A program made the position numbers and the translations under genes. From Nitrospira sp. (GTDB taxonomy: Bacteria; Nitrospirota; Nitrospiria; Nitrospirales; Nitrospiraceae), in NCBI GenBank assembly GCA_018242685.1, contig JAFEBM010000030.1:23811-87810 (forward strand): a DNA stretch of 64,000 nucleotides, in the 5' to 3' direction. The notes under the pieces were generated by a model that saw only the letters and a list, made by a program, of their open reading frames with translations, was not told the DNA's origin and did not search any database. Below, piece after piece: positions 55,052 through 63,909 of this stretch. The first letter of the stretch is position 1. Each line of letters begins with the position of its first letter.

Positions 55052-58000
55052 CTAACTGCGTTTGCGATCGAACCATAGAAACAAGACGGGAAGAACGAGG
55101 AGGGTCAATCCGGTCGAAGTCAAGAGGCCGCTGATGACGACGACGGCGAGCGGACGCTGCACCTCCGATCCGACGCCTGTGGCCAGAGCGAGAGGCGTCA
55201 ACGCGAGCAGCGCCACTGTGGCGGTCATGAGGACAGGGCGTAGCCTCAACATACAGCCACGGGCAACCGCCTCCTTCAACGACGGGGTGTCGTCTCTCAG
55301 TTGATCGATATACGACACCAGCACGACGCCGTTGAGCACGGCGACCCCGAACAAGTTAATGAATCCAACCGAGGCTGGCACACTGAGATATTCTCCGGTC
55401 ACCCAAAGCCCGACGATACCGCCGATGAGCGCCAACGGAAGATTGAGCATGATCATCGTCGCGTATCGGAATGAGTTGAATGTGACGTACAGAAATAGAA
55501 AGATGATTCCGATTGTGATGGGAATGATGATCTTCAAGCGGGACATCGCCCGCCGCATGTTGTCAAAGGACCCGCCCCATATGATTTGATAGCTGGGCGG
55601 CAGTTTGAGTTTGGCGATCTTGCTCTGCGCTTCCGTGACGATGCTTTCGATGTCGCGGCCATACGTATTGAAGCCAATGTAGATGCGCCGCTGCAATTGT
55701 TCCCGGCTGATCAAGGCGGGGCCTTCACGGAGTTCTACTCGAGCGAGGTCGCCCAATGGAACGAGAGAGCCCGTCGTGGTGCGCAGTAAAATATCGCGAA
55801 TGGTCTCGACGCTATTGCGGGCCGACTCGGGATAGCGCAAGGTCAAATCGAAACGTTTTTCGCCTTCGTAGACCTGTGTAGCCGCCTCCATGCCGATCGC
55901 CGTCGAGATGATTTCCTGGATCTGAGCCACATTGATGCCGTATCGGGCGATCTTCCCTCGGTCGATATCGATCGCCAAATAGACCTGCCCGAAGAGCTGC
56001 TCGATGCGGACATCGGCGACTCCTCGAATGTCGCTCATGATGGCGCTGATTTGCTCGCCGGTTTTGCGCAACACATTGAGATCGTCCCCCAAGACTTTGA
56101 CGGTGGCCTCCGATCGGACGCCGGATAAGAGTTCATCGACGCGCTGTTGAATGGGTTGGCTCAGCAAGAACGTGGCCCCGGGAACTTTTTCGAGGCGTTT
56201 GCGCACGGCTTGATCCAATTCCGTCTTGGTCTCCGCCGTGGTCCATTCTTCCATCGGCTTGAGCGAAACGACGGGATCGCTCGCGTTCGGTTCCTGCGGA
56301 TCGTTGCCGATCTCTGAGCGGCCGATCTTCGAGACCACCTTGGTGACCTCCGGAAATTCCATGACGGCCCGCTGCATATCCATTTCGATTTGTATCGACT
56401 CCTCCAGTGAGATGCTCGGGTGGCGAATGGTTTGAGGAGTGATGGCGACCTCATTGAGGATCGGGATGAATTCTCCGCCGAGAAAGGGGAAGAGCGCCAG
56501 GCTGCCGATCAATAACGCGCCGGCGCCGCTGAGGAGGATCTTGGGATGCGCCATGGCCCAGTCCAAGATGGGACGGTACCCTCGCTTGGCCCATCGCACC
56601 ACAAAGGGATCAGCGTGTCCTCCTCCTCGTAGGAGCAAGAGGCAGAGCGCAGGAGACAACGTAAACGATAACAGCAGAGAAACGAACAGCGCCATCATGA
56701 TCGTGAGGGCCAGCGGGCCGAACATTTTTCCTTCCATACCCACGAGTCCCAGGATCGGCAAGAAGGTCAGCGCAATGATCAATTCCCCGAACAGGCTGGG
56801 GCCTCGGACTTCCGCCACACCCTTCAAGACGATCGGGAGTCGGCGTTCGACGGACCGGCGATCGTCCTCCGAGGCTTCCGAGAGATGTCGCGAGACATTC
56901 TCGACTTGAATGATCGCGGCGTCGGTAATCATGCCCAAGGATATGGCCAAACCGCCGAGCGACATCAAATTGGCCGTCAGATCGTAGTACCGCATGACGA
57001 TGAACGTGCCGAGCGGCGCGACGATCAGCACGATCGTCACGGCCAGGGCGCTGCGAATATCGCCGAGGTACAAATACAGGACGATCACCACAAAGATGAT
57101 GCCTTCGATCAGCGCTTTGTACACCGTGTGTAATGCGGCATTGACCAAGTCCATGCGGTCGTAGAACGGCACGATGCGAAGGCCGCCCGGTAGAATATGT
57201 TTGTCGTGGATCTCATCGATTTTGTCCTTGACCGCTTGGACCACTTCCCGAGCGTTGCCGCCGCGCAGCATGAGCACCAGAGCGGACACGACCTCGCGAG
57301 AGCCGTTGAGGACTGTTGCGCCATGTCGCACGGCATGGCCGAACCGCACCTCCGCCACGTCGCGGATGTAGACCGGTGTGCCATGGACTTCCCGCAAGAT
57401 GATGTTGCCGATGTCCTCCAAGGTATGGATCAGTCCGATGCCGCGGACGATATACTTTTCTTCGTCTTTTTCGAGGATGTTTCCGCCGGCATTGGCGTTG
57501 TTCTTCGCGACCGCCTGGAAGACGTCGTGCAGCGCAAGATCATATTTGAGGAGCAGACCGGGGTTCACGATGACTTGATATTGTTTTACATAGCCGCCCA
57601 TCGAGTTGACATCCACGACGTCCGGTAGCCCCTTGAGCAAGGGGCGGATGACCCAATCCACTAACGTTCGCCGTTCCGTCAATTCCTCGGTGGTGGGCCG
57701 GTATCCCGGTTCGTTGTCGTGCGGTCCATCCAGATAAAATTGATACACCTCTCCCAGGCCGGTGTAGTTCGGCACAAGTTGAGATGTGGCGCCGGGCGGC
57801 AACAAGCCTTGAACCTCGAGGACTCGTTCCAGGACGATCTGACGGGCCAAATAAATATCAATATCGTCACGAAAGACGACCGTGATGATGGAAGCGCCCA
57901 CTTTGGAAAAGGAACGGATGTCCGTCAGACCGGGAGCGCCACGCAACTGCAATTCGATCGGGAAGGTGACGAACCGTTCGATTTCCGCCGGCGACAACCC

Positions 58001-58162
58001 CTCGGCTTTGGTGACGACTTGTATCAGAATCGTCGTGACGTCAGGAAAGGCGTCGATCGGAATCGTCTTGAAGGCATACAGCCCGCCGGCGGCCATACCG
58101 GCGGAAAAAATAAGAACGAGAATCCGTTGCCGAAGGGAAAATTCGAGCAGGGAAGTCAGCAT
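55052..58162 (-). CDS. cusA: Heavy-metal efflux RND pump (CusA/CzcA family)
   Basis: 1036 residues, the full RND length: TM1 near residue 12-30, large periplasmic loops, the TM4 motif MITDAAIIQVENVSRHLSEA and TM7-12 at the C-terminus. DAFPDVTTILIQV near the N-terminus is typical of HME-RND proteins. It exports Cu/Ag or Zn/Co/Cd from periplasm or cytoplasm through a tripartite complex. The metal cannot be decided. It starts 3 bp after the adaptor gene; no TolC-like gene follows. Confidence 0.9.
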   Translation of the reverse strand: MLTSLLEFSLRQRILVLIFSAGMAAGGLYAFKTIPIDAFPDVTTILIQVVTKAEGLSPAEIERFVTFPIELQLRGAPGLTDIRSFSKVGASIITVVFRDDIDIYLARQIVLERVLEVQGLLPPGATSQLVPNYTGLGEVYQFYLDGPHDNEPGYRPTTEELTERRTLVDWVIRPLLKGLPDVVDVNSMGGYVKQYQVIVNPGLLLKYDLALHDVFQAVAKNNANAGGNILEKDEEKYIVRGIGLIHTLEDIGNIILREVHGTPVYIRDVAEVRFGHAVRHGATVLNGSREVVSALVLMLRGGNAREVVQAVKDKIDEIHDKHILPGGLRIVPFYDRMDLVNAALHTVYKALIEGIIFVVIVLYLYLGDIRSALAVTIVLIVAPLGTFIVMRYYDLTANLMSLGGLAISLGMITDAAIIQVENVSRHLSEASEDDRRSVERRLPIVLKGVAEVRGPSLFGELIIALTFLPILGLVGMEGKMFGPLALTIMMALFVSLLLSFTLSPALCLLLLRGGGHADPFVVRWAKRGYRPILDWAMAHPKILLSGAGALLIGSLALFPFLGGEFIPILNEVAITPQTIRHPSISLEESIQIEMDMQRAVMEFPEVTKVVSKIGRSEIGNDPQEPNASDPVVSLKPMEEWTTAETKTELDQAVRKRLEKVPGATFLLSQPIQQRVDELLSGVRSEATVKVLGDDLNVLRKTGEQISAIMSDIRGVADVRIEQLFGQVYLAIDIDRGKIARYGINVAQIQEIISTAIGMEAATQVYEGEKRFDLTLRYPESARNSVETIRDILLRTTTGSLVPLGDLARVELREGPALISREQLQRRIYIGFNTYGRDIESIVTEAQSKIAKLKLPPSYQIIWGGSFDNMRRAMSRLKIIIPITIGIIFLFLYVTFNSFRYATMIMLNLPLALIGGIVGLWVTGEYLSVPASVGFINLFGVAVLNGVVLVSYIDQLRDDTPSLKEAVARGCMLRLRPVLMTATVALLALTPLALATGVGSEVQRPLAVVVISGLLTSTGLTLLVLPVLFLWFDRKRS

Positions 58163-58165
58163 GAA

Positions 58166-59335
58166 CTAGAGGTCTTCGCCCATCAACTCAGACTTTAGAA
58201 TGAATCCGCCGTTCGTTACGACCTGTTCTCCTTCACGAAGGCCCTCGACGATCGCGACCTGGTTCCCGTTGGAATCGCCCAATTTGACGTCGCGGGCTTC
58301 GAACGTATGTGAATCGAGCTGCACGAACACGAAGTGTCTCTCCCTGTCGCGTTGAATCGCGTTTTCCGGCACCACCAACACGCCGCGGGTGGGCTGAGAG
58401 TATAGTCGAACGGTCGCGTACATCTCGGGCTTCAACAGGTGGTCTCGATTCGGCAGTTCGATGCGAAGGTTCATCGTCCTGGTGGCCACGTCCAAGACAT
58501 CGCCGACGTACGTCACCTTGCCATGGAATACCTCCTCCGGGTAGGCGTTGAGACGCACCTCGACGTTGCGGTCCCCATCGGTTCGTTCGGATTTGCGGAT
58601 GAACGGAATATCTTTCTCGGGAATGTTCGCCAAGACCCAGACTTCCGAGAGGTCGGCGATCGTGAACAGATGATGCGTCACCTCCACGACTTCGCCTTTA
58701 GTCAAATTGCGGAAGATGATGCGGCCGTTGAACGGCGCGGTAATCGAAATATTCGAACGAACCTTTTGATCTCGACTCAGTCGATCGATTTGGTCGTCGG
58801 TCATGCCGAGGAGGCGGAGACGGTTTTGTGCTTCTTGACGTTCGGCCCGCACGCTCAGCATCTCTCCTTTGCGACGTTGAAGTTCCGCCAAGGCGATGAC
58901 TTTTTCTTCCAGGAGGGTTTTGGCGCGCTCAAAAGCTTGTTCCGTTACGTACAGCCTCGCGCCGGACTTTAAGTAAGACGACTGGGCCATACCGAGCTCG
59001 CCGCTATACATCACGGCCAGTACCTCTCCTGCTTTCACCTCCTGTCCGAAATCGGCGTACACTTCAAGAACACGCCCCCTGACGAGAGCGGTGATTTGGG
59101 CCGTGGCATGATGATTAGGAGCTACCGTCGCGGGAAAATCACGATGCACTCTGAAATCGCCGATGGTCACTGAGCGAACGGCGATCTCTCCGCTCTGTAT
59201 TTCCGCGGTGGTCAGACGGACGATGCCGGCTTCCGGCTTCGTGTCGGGAGCAGGTGCATCGTCTGAACCGGCGAGTGGATTGTCGCTACACCCGGACAGC
59301 AGCAACGCCAGTATCATGCAGCAAAAAAAACGCAT
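58166..59335 (-). CDS. cusB: RND periplasmic adaptor lipoprotein (CusB/CzcB-like)
   Basis: 389 residues with lipobox LLLSGCSDN. The membrane-fusion fold follows: barrel-sandwich PNHHATAQITALVRGRVLEV, a coiled-coil hairpin (~110-175), beta-barrel and a C-terminal VPENAIQRDRERHFVFVQ. It bridges the RND pump to an outer-membrane channel. ATG 59335 begins the signal; the frame is open 48 bp further upstream. It forms a two-gene unit with the pump. Confidence 0.9.
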   Translation of the reverse strand: MRFFCCMILALLLSGCSDNPLAGSDDAPAPDTKPEAGIVRLTTAEIQSGEIAVRSVTIGDFRVHRDFPATVAPNHHATAQITALVRGRVLEVYADFGQEVKAGEVLAVMYSGELGMAQSSYLKSGARLYVTEQAFERAKTLLEEKVIALAELQRRKGEMLSVRAERQEAQNRLRLLGMTDDQIDRLSRDQKVRSNISITAPFNGRIIFRNLTKGEVVEVTHHLFTIADLSEVWVLANIPEKDIPFIRKSERTDGDRNVEVRLNAYPEEVFHGKVTYVGDVLDVATRTMNLRIELPNRDHLLKPEMYATVRLYSQPTRGVLVVPENAIQRDRERHFVFVQLDSHTFEARDVKLGDSNGNQVAIVEGLREGEQVVTNGGFILKSELMGEDL

Positions 59336-59845
59336 GATCGTGCCGTTAGAAAAGAGGCGTGAGGCCGCAGACTGTTGTGGCACTCATCTCACAGGTGAAC
59401 TCCGAACACAAGATAACTTTCCACGGTCTCACTGTATCGTATAATCCTCCACGGTCTCGATGTGTCGTACCGCTCTGTTCCATTTGTCCAAGCACGGTCA
59501 TTCCTTCCGCACTATGATGGTGGTACAAGAGCGACAGATTCGTTCTGTACGCATGGACGCCCTAACGCTCGGAAAACGCTTCGATCTGAACTTGCCCGGG
59601 TTCGGTGGTTTCTCGGTCGTCGATCTCCATTCGGACGACATAGCAGATCGTTCCGGGTTTGTCAAAACACAGGCTGGCGCTTTCGTTTGGTTGGAGATCT
59701 GTGTCCGCTCCGCTATAAAAGTGTCCCGCAAAGTTGTTACGGCACGATAACTTATTCCAATACATAGTCCGAAAACGTGATCCGCGCCGGCGTCATCAAC
59801 CTAGACGTCCATCACACAGATTTCATCTCCCGCATTCACGAGGAT

Positions 59846-59887
59846 CTGCCATTCCTCCCCGCTCGGAAGAGCGGGGAGGAATGGCAG
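59846..59887. repeat. Perfect 19-bp-arm hairpin
   Basis: Arm CTGCCATTCCTCCCCGCTC and its exact complement flank the loop GGAA. No U-tract follows on either strand. It could be a REP/MITE-like element or a strong processing stem. Confidence 0.7.
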
Positions 59888-60072
59888 CGTCCGACAAATG
59901 ATTTCTGATTGCAGTCTCTCTCACTTCGCCGTTGCGGGAGAAGCTCGGCAAACTGTGAGCGTCAGAATAAGCGAGGCGAATAGAGTCATGTAACTGGTTA
60001 CCCTGTCCAGCATGGCCTTGGATATCTCCGGAGGCTCGCTGGAAGTATACCGAGATGTCGGGCTACACATAC

Positions 60073-60089
60073 CTAGGCGGTCTCCTAGT
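60073..60089 (+). promoter_or_regulatory. CTAGG dyad upstream of the DUF2934/YtxH/BON cluster
   Basis: CTAGGCGGTCTCCTAGT, both half-sites intact. GATAAG (60110-60115) begins 21 bp downstream. The first called gene is 370 bp further on. Confidence 0.45.
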
Positions 60090-60458
60090 TAATGATCGAC
60101 AGCACGTTGGATAAGGTAAAAAGCATGGTTGATGAAACGCGTGCTGTGGAAGCGGGAAATGTAATAGACGCTTTACATGCAGAGGAGGGCATATGTGTGT
60201 GCGATTGCTGGCTCCAGGCTGTTGGGCTCTGACAGCTGGTCATCGCGTGTTCTACCTTCACCGAAGGCGCAGGCACCGGGTGCATCCTCGTGGCAGACGC
60301 ATCTTCGATTGTCGTGACCCCTGGGCGACCGACAAAGGAATCGCGTAGGCACTGCGACGACGATCAAGCAATTACCGTCGTCACGAAGCGAAGAATAATC
60401 GAGCGTTCAGGATGAAGGATTTCGTCAACTAATAACGGATGGGGAATAGGGAGAGAAA

Positions 60459-60878
60459 ATGGCACGAGCACGTTCGGACAAGAGTAAAAACAAACCATCG
60501 GTCGGCAAAGAGCAAATGAAGGCCGGGCAGTCGAGCGAGGGAGGACCAACGAATGCGGAACCGGCGAGACCGGTCTTAAGCAAAAACTCCGCTCCACGCA
60601 CTTCATTGCAACCAGCCGCTGACCCTCAAAAGCGGCAAGAGCAGCAGCGGATAGAACAGGAGCCGTCTGCTGATTTGCGCGAATCTGAAAAGATCTCCGA
60701 GCAAACACTTATCATTACTTTTCCCGATGGACATCAGGGTATCGAGGGTCATCCGTCGACGCATCGCCGAATCGCGGAGCAAGCGTTTATTCTGTTTCAA
60801 AAAAGCGGCTGCGAACATGGCAACGATTGGTCTCACTGGTTTGAAGCGGAACGGCAGATCAAAGAAACTCAAATATAA
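60459..60878 (+). CDS. DUF2934-domain protein
   Basis: 139 residues: a Lys/Ser/Gln-rich, probably disordered N-terminal ~85 residues, then a C-terminal DUF2934 motif RRIAEQAFILFQKSGCEHGN and WSHWFEAERQI. The short helical domain has no known activity and is common in stress-type clusters. GGGAGAGAAA precedes the ATG. It is followed at 41 bp by the YtxH gene. Confidence 0.75.
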   Translation: MARARSDKSKNKPSVGKEQMKAGQSSEGGPTNAEPARPVLSKNSAPRTSLQPAADPQKRQEQQRIEQEPSADLRESEKISEQTLIITFPDGHQGIEGHPSTHRRIAEQAFILFQKSGCEHGNDWSHWFEAERQIKETQI

Positions 60879-60919
60879 TCAAACCGCTATGTTCTTCGAG
60901 ACAAAAAGAGGGCCGTCGT

Positions 60920-61315
60920 ATGCGCAACGGGAACTATTCCGATGAAGAAATGGAGGATGCCACAGGATGGCTCGCTTTTGTGGCTGGAGCGTTGATCGGA
61001 GTCGGCCTCGCTCTGCTGTTTGCTCCTCAGCCGGGCTCAGAGTTGCGCGGCATGTTGCACGGCCGCATCAATCGCGCGAAAGATGATCTGATGGATAAGG
61101 GGCAAGAGGCGTGGGATACGGCGGTGGAACGGGGCAAGGAATATCATTATAATGGAGAAGGGACGATCCGCGATGTGAGACGTTCGGCCAAGGGATTTGC
61201 AATGCAGGGACAGCAGACGATGAGGGATGTCGGACGTTCCGCTAGAGAATTCGCCAAACGGGGACAGAACGTGGTAGAAGAAGCGGCCAATGAGGCGTCA
61301 CGTAATCGCGGATAG
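60920..61315 (+). CDS. YtxH-domain membrane-associated protein
   Basis: 131 residues with one TM helix (~17-35) in the YtxH pattern FVAGALIGVGLALLFAPQPG followed by SELRGMLHGRI and a long amphipathic tail with repeated RDVRRSAKGFA/RDVGRSAREFA units. YtxH proteins are small envelope stress proteins without known enzyme activity. Confidence 0.78.
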   Translation: MRNGNYSDEEMEDATGWLAFVAGALIGVGLALLFAPQPGSELRGMLHGRINRAKDDLMDKGQEAWDTAVERGKEYHYNGEGTIRDVRRSAKGFAMQGQQTMRDVGRSAREFAKRGQNVVEEAANEASRNRG

Positions 61316-61363
61316 CATGCAATTGAATCAAATAACCATAATAGTCCATAAGGGTGTGATCTT

Positions 61364-61702
61364 ATGAGAATGTTGTCGCTTGTTCTTATACTTCTTGCTC
61401 TCGCGCTGAGTGGGGTGAGTGAACTCATAGCCGGTGAAACCACGACAAGCAAAACCGCCTTAGAAAAATTGAATGATGATTCAATCACGGCGGCCATACA
61501 GGGGAAACTGGCAGCCGATAATATCCAAAATATGGATGTGGTGGCCTTTGCGCATGTCGATGTGCAGACAGAACGAGGGACCGTGGTTCTCAGTGGTGTG
61601 GTGCAAACCTCGGAACACAAAGCTCGCGCGGAACAGCTGGCCGGACAGGTAAATGGCGTCAAGCACGTTACCAATAATCTTCAGGTCCAGACGGGCAAGT
61701 AG
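61364..61702 (+). CDS. BON-domain periplasmic protein
   Basis: 112 residues: signal peptide (~1-24) then one BON domain, ITAAIQGKLAADNI, FAHVDVQTERGTVVLSGVVQ and VNGVKHVTNNLQV. BON domains bind phospholipid surfaces (OsmY/DolP type). It closes a three-gene stress-type cluster with the DUF2934 and YtxH genes. Confidence 0.82.
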   Translation: MRMLSLVLILLALALSGVSELIAGETTTSKTALEKLNDDSITAAIQGKLAADNIQNMDVVAFAHVDVQTERGTVVLSGVVQTSEHKARAEQLAGQVNGVKHVTNNLQVQTGK

Positions 61703-62199
61703 CGGTAAGCGCGTTTGCGACCTCGATCAGAAATGGTTCGGCGCAGCGCCGACTGCAAGGAGCTTGGACGGTTGCAGGAGGCCTCGTGCTGCATGATGGG
61801 TCTCAGGAGTTGTGGGAGCCCGCAGCATGAATACGCCGCTGCCTAAAGGAGGCATAGGACCCATCCTCGATGCCGATGCGCTGTCGTTTCCTTACCGGAA
61901 CAGTACAGATCACCTCGCGTCAACCCTCAGGCTGGCCATGCAGTGAGTAGCCCCACGCAGGTCAGGATCGTACGGACGGTAAGAAGTCTATAGAGCCCTG
62001 CTGTCGTGATAATGTCTCTCAGTGCAACGAGATGCACCGTGCACTATGCAGACAGGGTGGCTAAGGTCGATAGAACCTCCTAAACACAATTGTAGCAAAC
62101 TAGGCAAACCCCTGGTCGATGACGCCGTCTTCCTACTCAACATCTACTCACAAATCTTCGAACTATGCTGCGCCGGAAGGGGAACGCGAGGCACAAGGC
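61703..62199. other. Intergenic region with pairing potential
   Basis: 497 bp without a gene. Complementary segments at 61787-61865 interleave in a pseudoknot-like order and a CTAGG-like dyad lies at 62100. Confidence 0.35.
62100..62116 (+). promoter_or_regulatory. CTAGG-like dyad between BON and DksA-like genes
   Basis: CTAGGCAAACCCCTGGT: first half exact, second CTGG. CAACAT begins 22 bp downstream on the plus strand, but no plus-strand gene follows before the convergent DksA-like gene. Confidence 0.3.
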
Positions 62200-62619
62200 T
62201 TACGCGTCGTCCCGACGATCTTCTTGTCGAGCAATCTTCTCCAGCACTTCAGTCTGATGTTGACATGATAAACAGCGTTTTGCGAAGGGAAGCGCTTTCA
62301 GACGTCCTGCGCCAATCTTGACACCACAATCCTCGCACAATCCGTACTCCCCATCGTCGAGTCGGCGGAGTGCGGTATCGAGCATCATGCGGGTGCGGTT
62401 GCGCGCTTCCAGCAACGATAATTGTTGTTCGGCGGTGCTGTTACGTAGGGACATGTCTTCAAGGTCAAGGACGGAATCATTGTGGTTCGCAGCGTGGTGA
62501 TCCCGATACTGGGTCAAGAGCTCATGGATCTGTTGTTGAATCGCTGAGCGCCATTCGAGCAGCATCGTTCGAAGCTCATCCGTCGATGTGGAAGTAGGTT
62601 CAATGAGTGTCTTGGTCAT
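62200..62619 (-). CDS. TraR/DksA-family zinc-finger regulator
   Basis: 139 residues: N-terminal coiled coil and a C-terminal zinc finger CEDCGVKIGAGRLKALPFA...CLSC (C4 type). DksA-family proteins bind in the RNA polymerase secondary channel and alter stringent-response promoters. The acidic coiled-coil tip of true DksA (DxxDxA) is not obvious, so effects on polymerase may differ. ATG 62619 follows GGAGGAGC. Confidence 0.85.
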   Translation of the reverse strand: MTKTLIEPTSTSTDELRTMLLEWRSAIQQQIHELLTQYRDHHAANHNDSVLDLEDMSLRNSTAEQQLSLLEARNRTRMMLDTALRRLDDGEYGLCEDCGVKIGAGRLKALPFAKRCLSCQHQTEVLEKIARQEDRRDDA

Positions 62620-62986
62620 GATCAAGCTCCTCCGTGTTGAAGTGTGAGTCGGTAACAATACGTTTGTTCGATCTGCAAAAATGAGGCCGTCGTTTGTATC
62701 GTGCTCATGCTCGTCAAAATGAAAAAGGTCTAGGGTAAATCCAAATAAAGCCCAGTATTTTCAAGAGTGGACCGACGAGGTCTCTCTTTGTCCCGTGCTC
62801 TATCCATAAAGGATGAGGGACAAGTTGTCCTTTCAAGGGGCATAATTTCTAAATGGTGTCTCGGTACCCGCTAAAAGTGAGGAAGGACCGACCGCTTGAT
62901 CCATGAGATCTTGGATACTATGAACATTACGATTGCCGTTCTACTGCTGGATACCAGGGGATTTCCTAGGGCGTGGCATCGTAACG
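62620..62986. other. Intergenic region
   Basis: 367 bp between divergent DksA-like gene and a pseudogene. It holds a poor CTAGG-like dyad (62954-62970, CCAGGGGATTTCCTAGG) and nothing else recognisable. Confidence 0.35.
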
Positions 62987-63369
62987 ATGCGCCTCACAGT
63001 GGTCACATATAGTGTCGATCTAATGTGCGGCAACGGGAGGGTTCAGGTCATTGCGACTCATCTGGGTTTACAGCCGAGCGAGAGACGCAGGTGCGCGAAT
63101 TCCTCAAACAGTTCGGCACGCGCCATTGTGTTCTTTTGGGGGGACAGCAACGAATGGTTTTTGTGAGGACAGCTTCTTCAGTGGATTACGAAGAGTTTTG
63201 GATACAGACCCTCCCTCCGATCATTTTCCTCCCTCTGGCTTATTTCCCCTCTCGACCGTATCTGGACTCGGCCTCCGGGCAGCGTCATCGAAATTCGAAC
63301 CCATAAGCCAGCCCTCTCAGGCGTGGCTTCAGATCACTTGCCGGTCAGGGCGGTCATCGAATTGCAAAC
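62987..63369 (+). pseudogene. Decayed endonuclease/exonuclease/phosphatase-family gene
   Basis: Fragments of one protein lie in different frames: MRLTVVTYSVDLMCG and RVQVIATHLGLQPSERR, then TQVREFLKQFGTRHCVLLGG in a second frame, then GVASDHLPVRAVIELQ near the end. These correspond in order to the EEP family start, the THL motif and the C-terminal SDHLP catalytic motif. The length is roughly half of normal. Frameshifts plus internal loss make it non-functional. It converges with the superoxide dismutase gene. Confidence 0.7.
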
Positions 63370-63909
63370 TCACGGAATCGTGCGCTCCAGCCGATGTTCA
63401 ACCGCCTTCCAGTTGATATTGGAAAAAAAGGCGTCGATGTAGGAGACACGTTCCGAAGGCTTATAATCGAGGATGAAGGCATGTTCCCACACATCCATGA
63501 CCAACACGGGGACGAAGCCGGCCACATTGCCGGTTTCATGCAGCGTAATCCAATGATTGGTGAGTCTGCCGTTATAGGGGTTGAGGTAACAGACGGCCCA
63601 GCCGACTCCCCGCATTTTCCCCACGCCGATGAAATCGCCTTTCCATGCTTCATATGTGCCGAAGCTGCTTTCGGCCGCGCGTTTGAACGGGGAATGCGCC
63701 CCCGGATCGGCCGATCCGTCGGTCACGAGGTTATCGAAATAGTATTCGTGCAGGACCATGCCGTTATATTCGAACCCGTATCGCCGTTTGAGCTCCGAGT
63801 AGACCGGCATCTCTTCCTGATCGACTTTTCCGTCCTCCACCAGTTGATGAATTCGCGCCGTGAGATTATTCGTCTCTTTGACGTAACCTTCGTAGAGTTT
63901 GAAATGCAT
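63370..63909 (-). CDS. sod: Fe/Mn superoxide dismutase (N-terminus unclear)
   Basis: 179 residues from the first in-frame ATG: HFKLYEGYVKETNNLTARIH, NGMVLHEYYFDNL, the second domain GVGWAVCYLNPYNG and the metal-binding DVWEHAFILDYKPS. The normal SOD N-terminus (YEPRSYDLHDLHGISDRTLA) is encoded in the same frame just upstream (63969-63910), but no start codon exists between it and a stop at 63981-63979. Either translation uses ATG 63909 and loses ~20 residues, or an upstream frameshift joins another start. It detoxifies superoxide if functional. Confidence 0.75.
   Translation of the reverse strand: MHFKLYEGYVKETNNLTARIHQLVEDGKVDQEEMPVYSELKRRYGFEYNGMVLHEYYFDNLVTDGSADPGAHSPFKRAAESSFGTYEAWKGDFIGVGKMRGVGWAVCYLNPYNGRLTNHWITLHETGNVAGFVPVLVMDVWEHAFILDYKPSERVSYIDAFFSNINWKAVEHRLERTIP

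Larger units (their letters stand above)
59336..60458. other. 1.1-kb gene-poor region with a long hairpin and a CTAGG dyad
   Basis: No gene is called. On the minus strand 59562-59765 reads ...SASLCFDKPGTICYVV..., faintly like a cupredoxin C-terminus, and adjoining frames look protein-like but are broken, suggesting a decayed gene. On the plus strand short frames start at 60125 and 60192, the latter with a GGAGGG ribosome binding site (51 residues, very basic), but I cannot support either. Confidence 0.35.
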
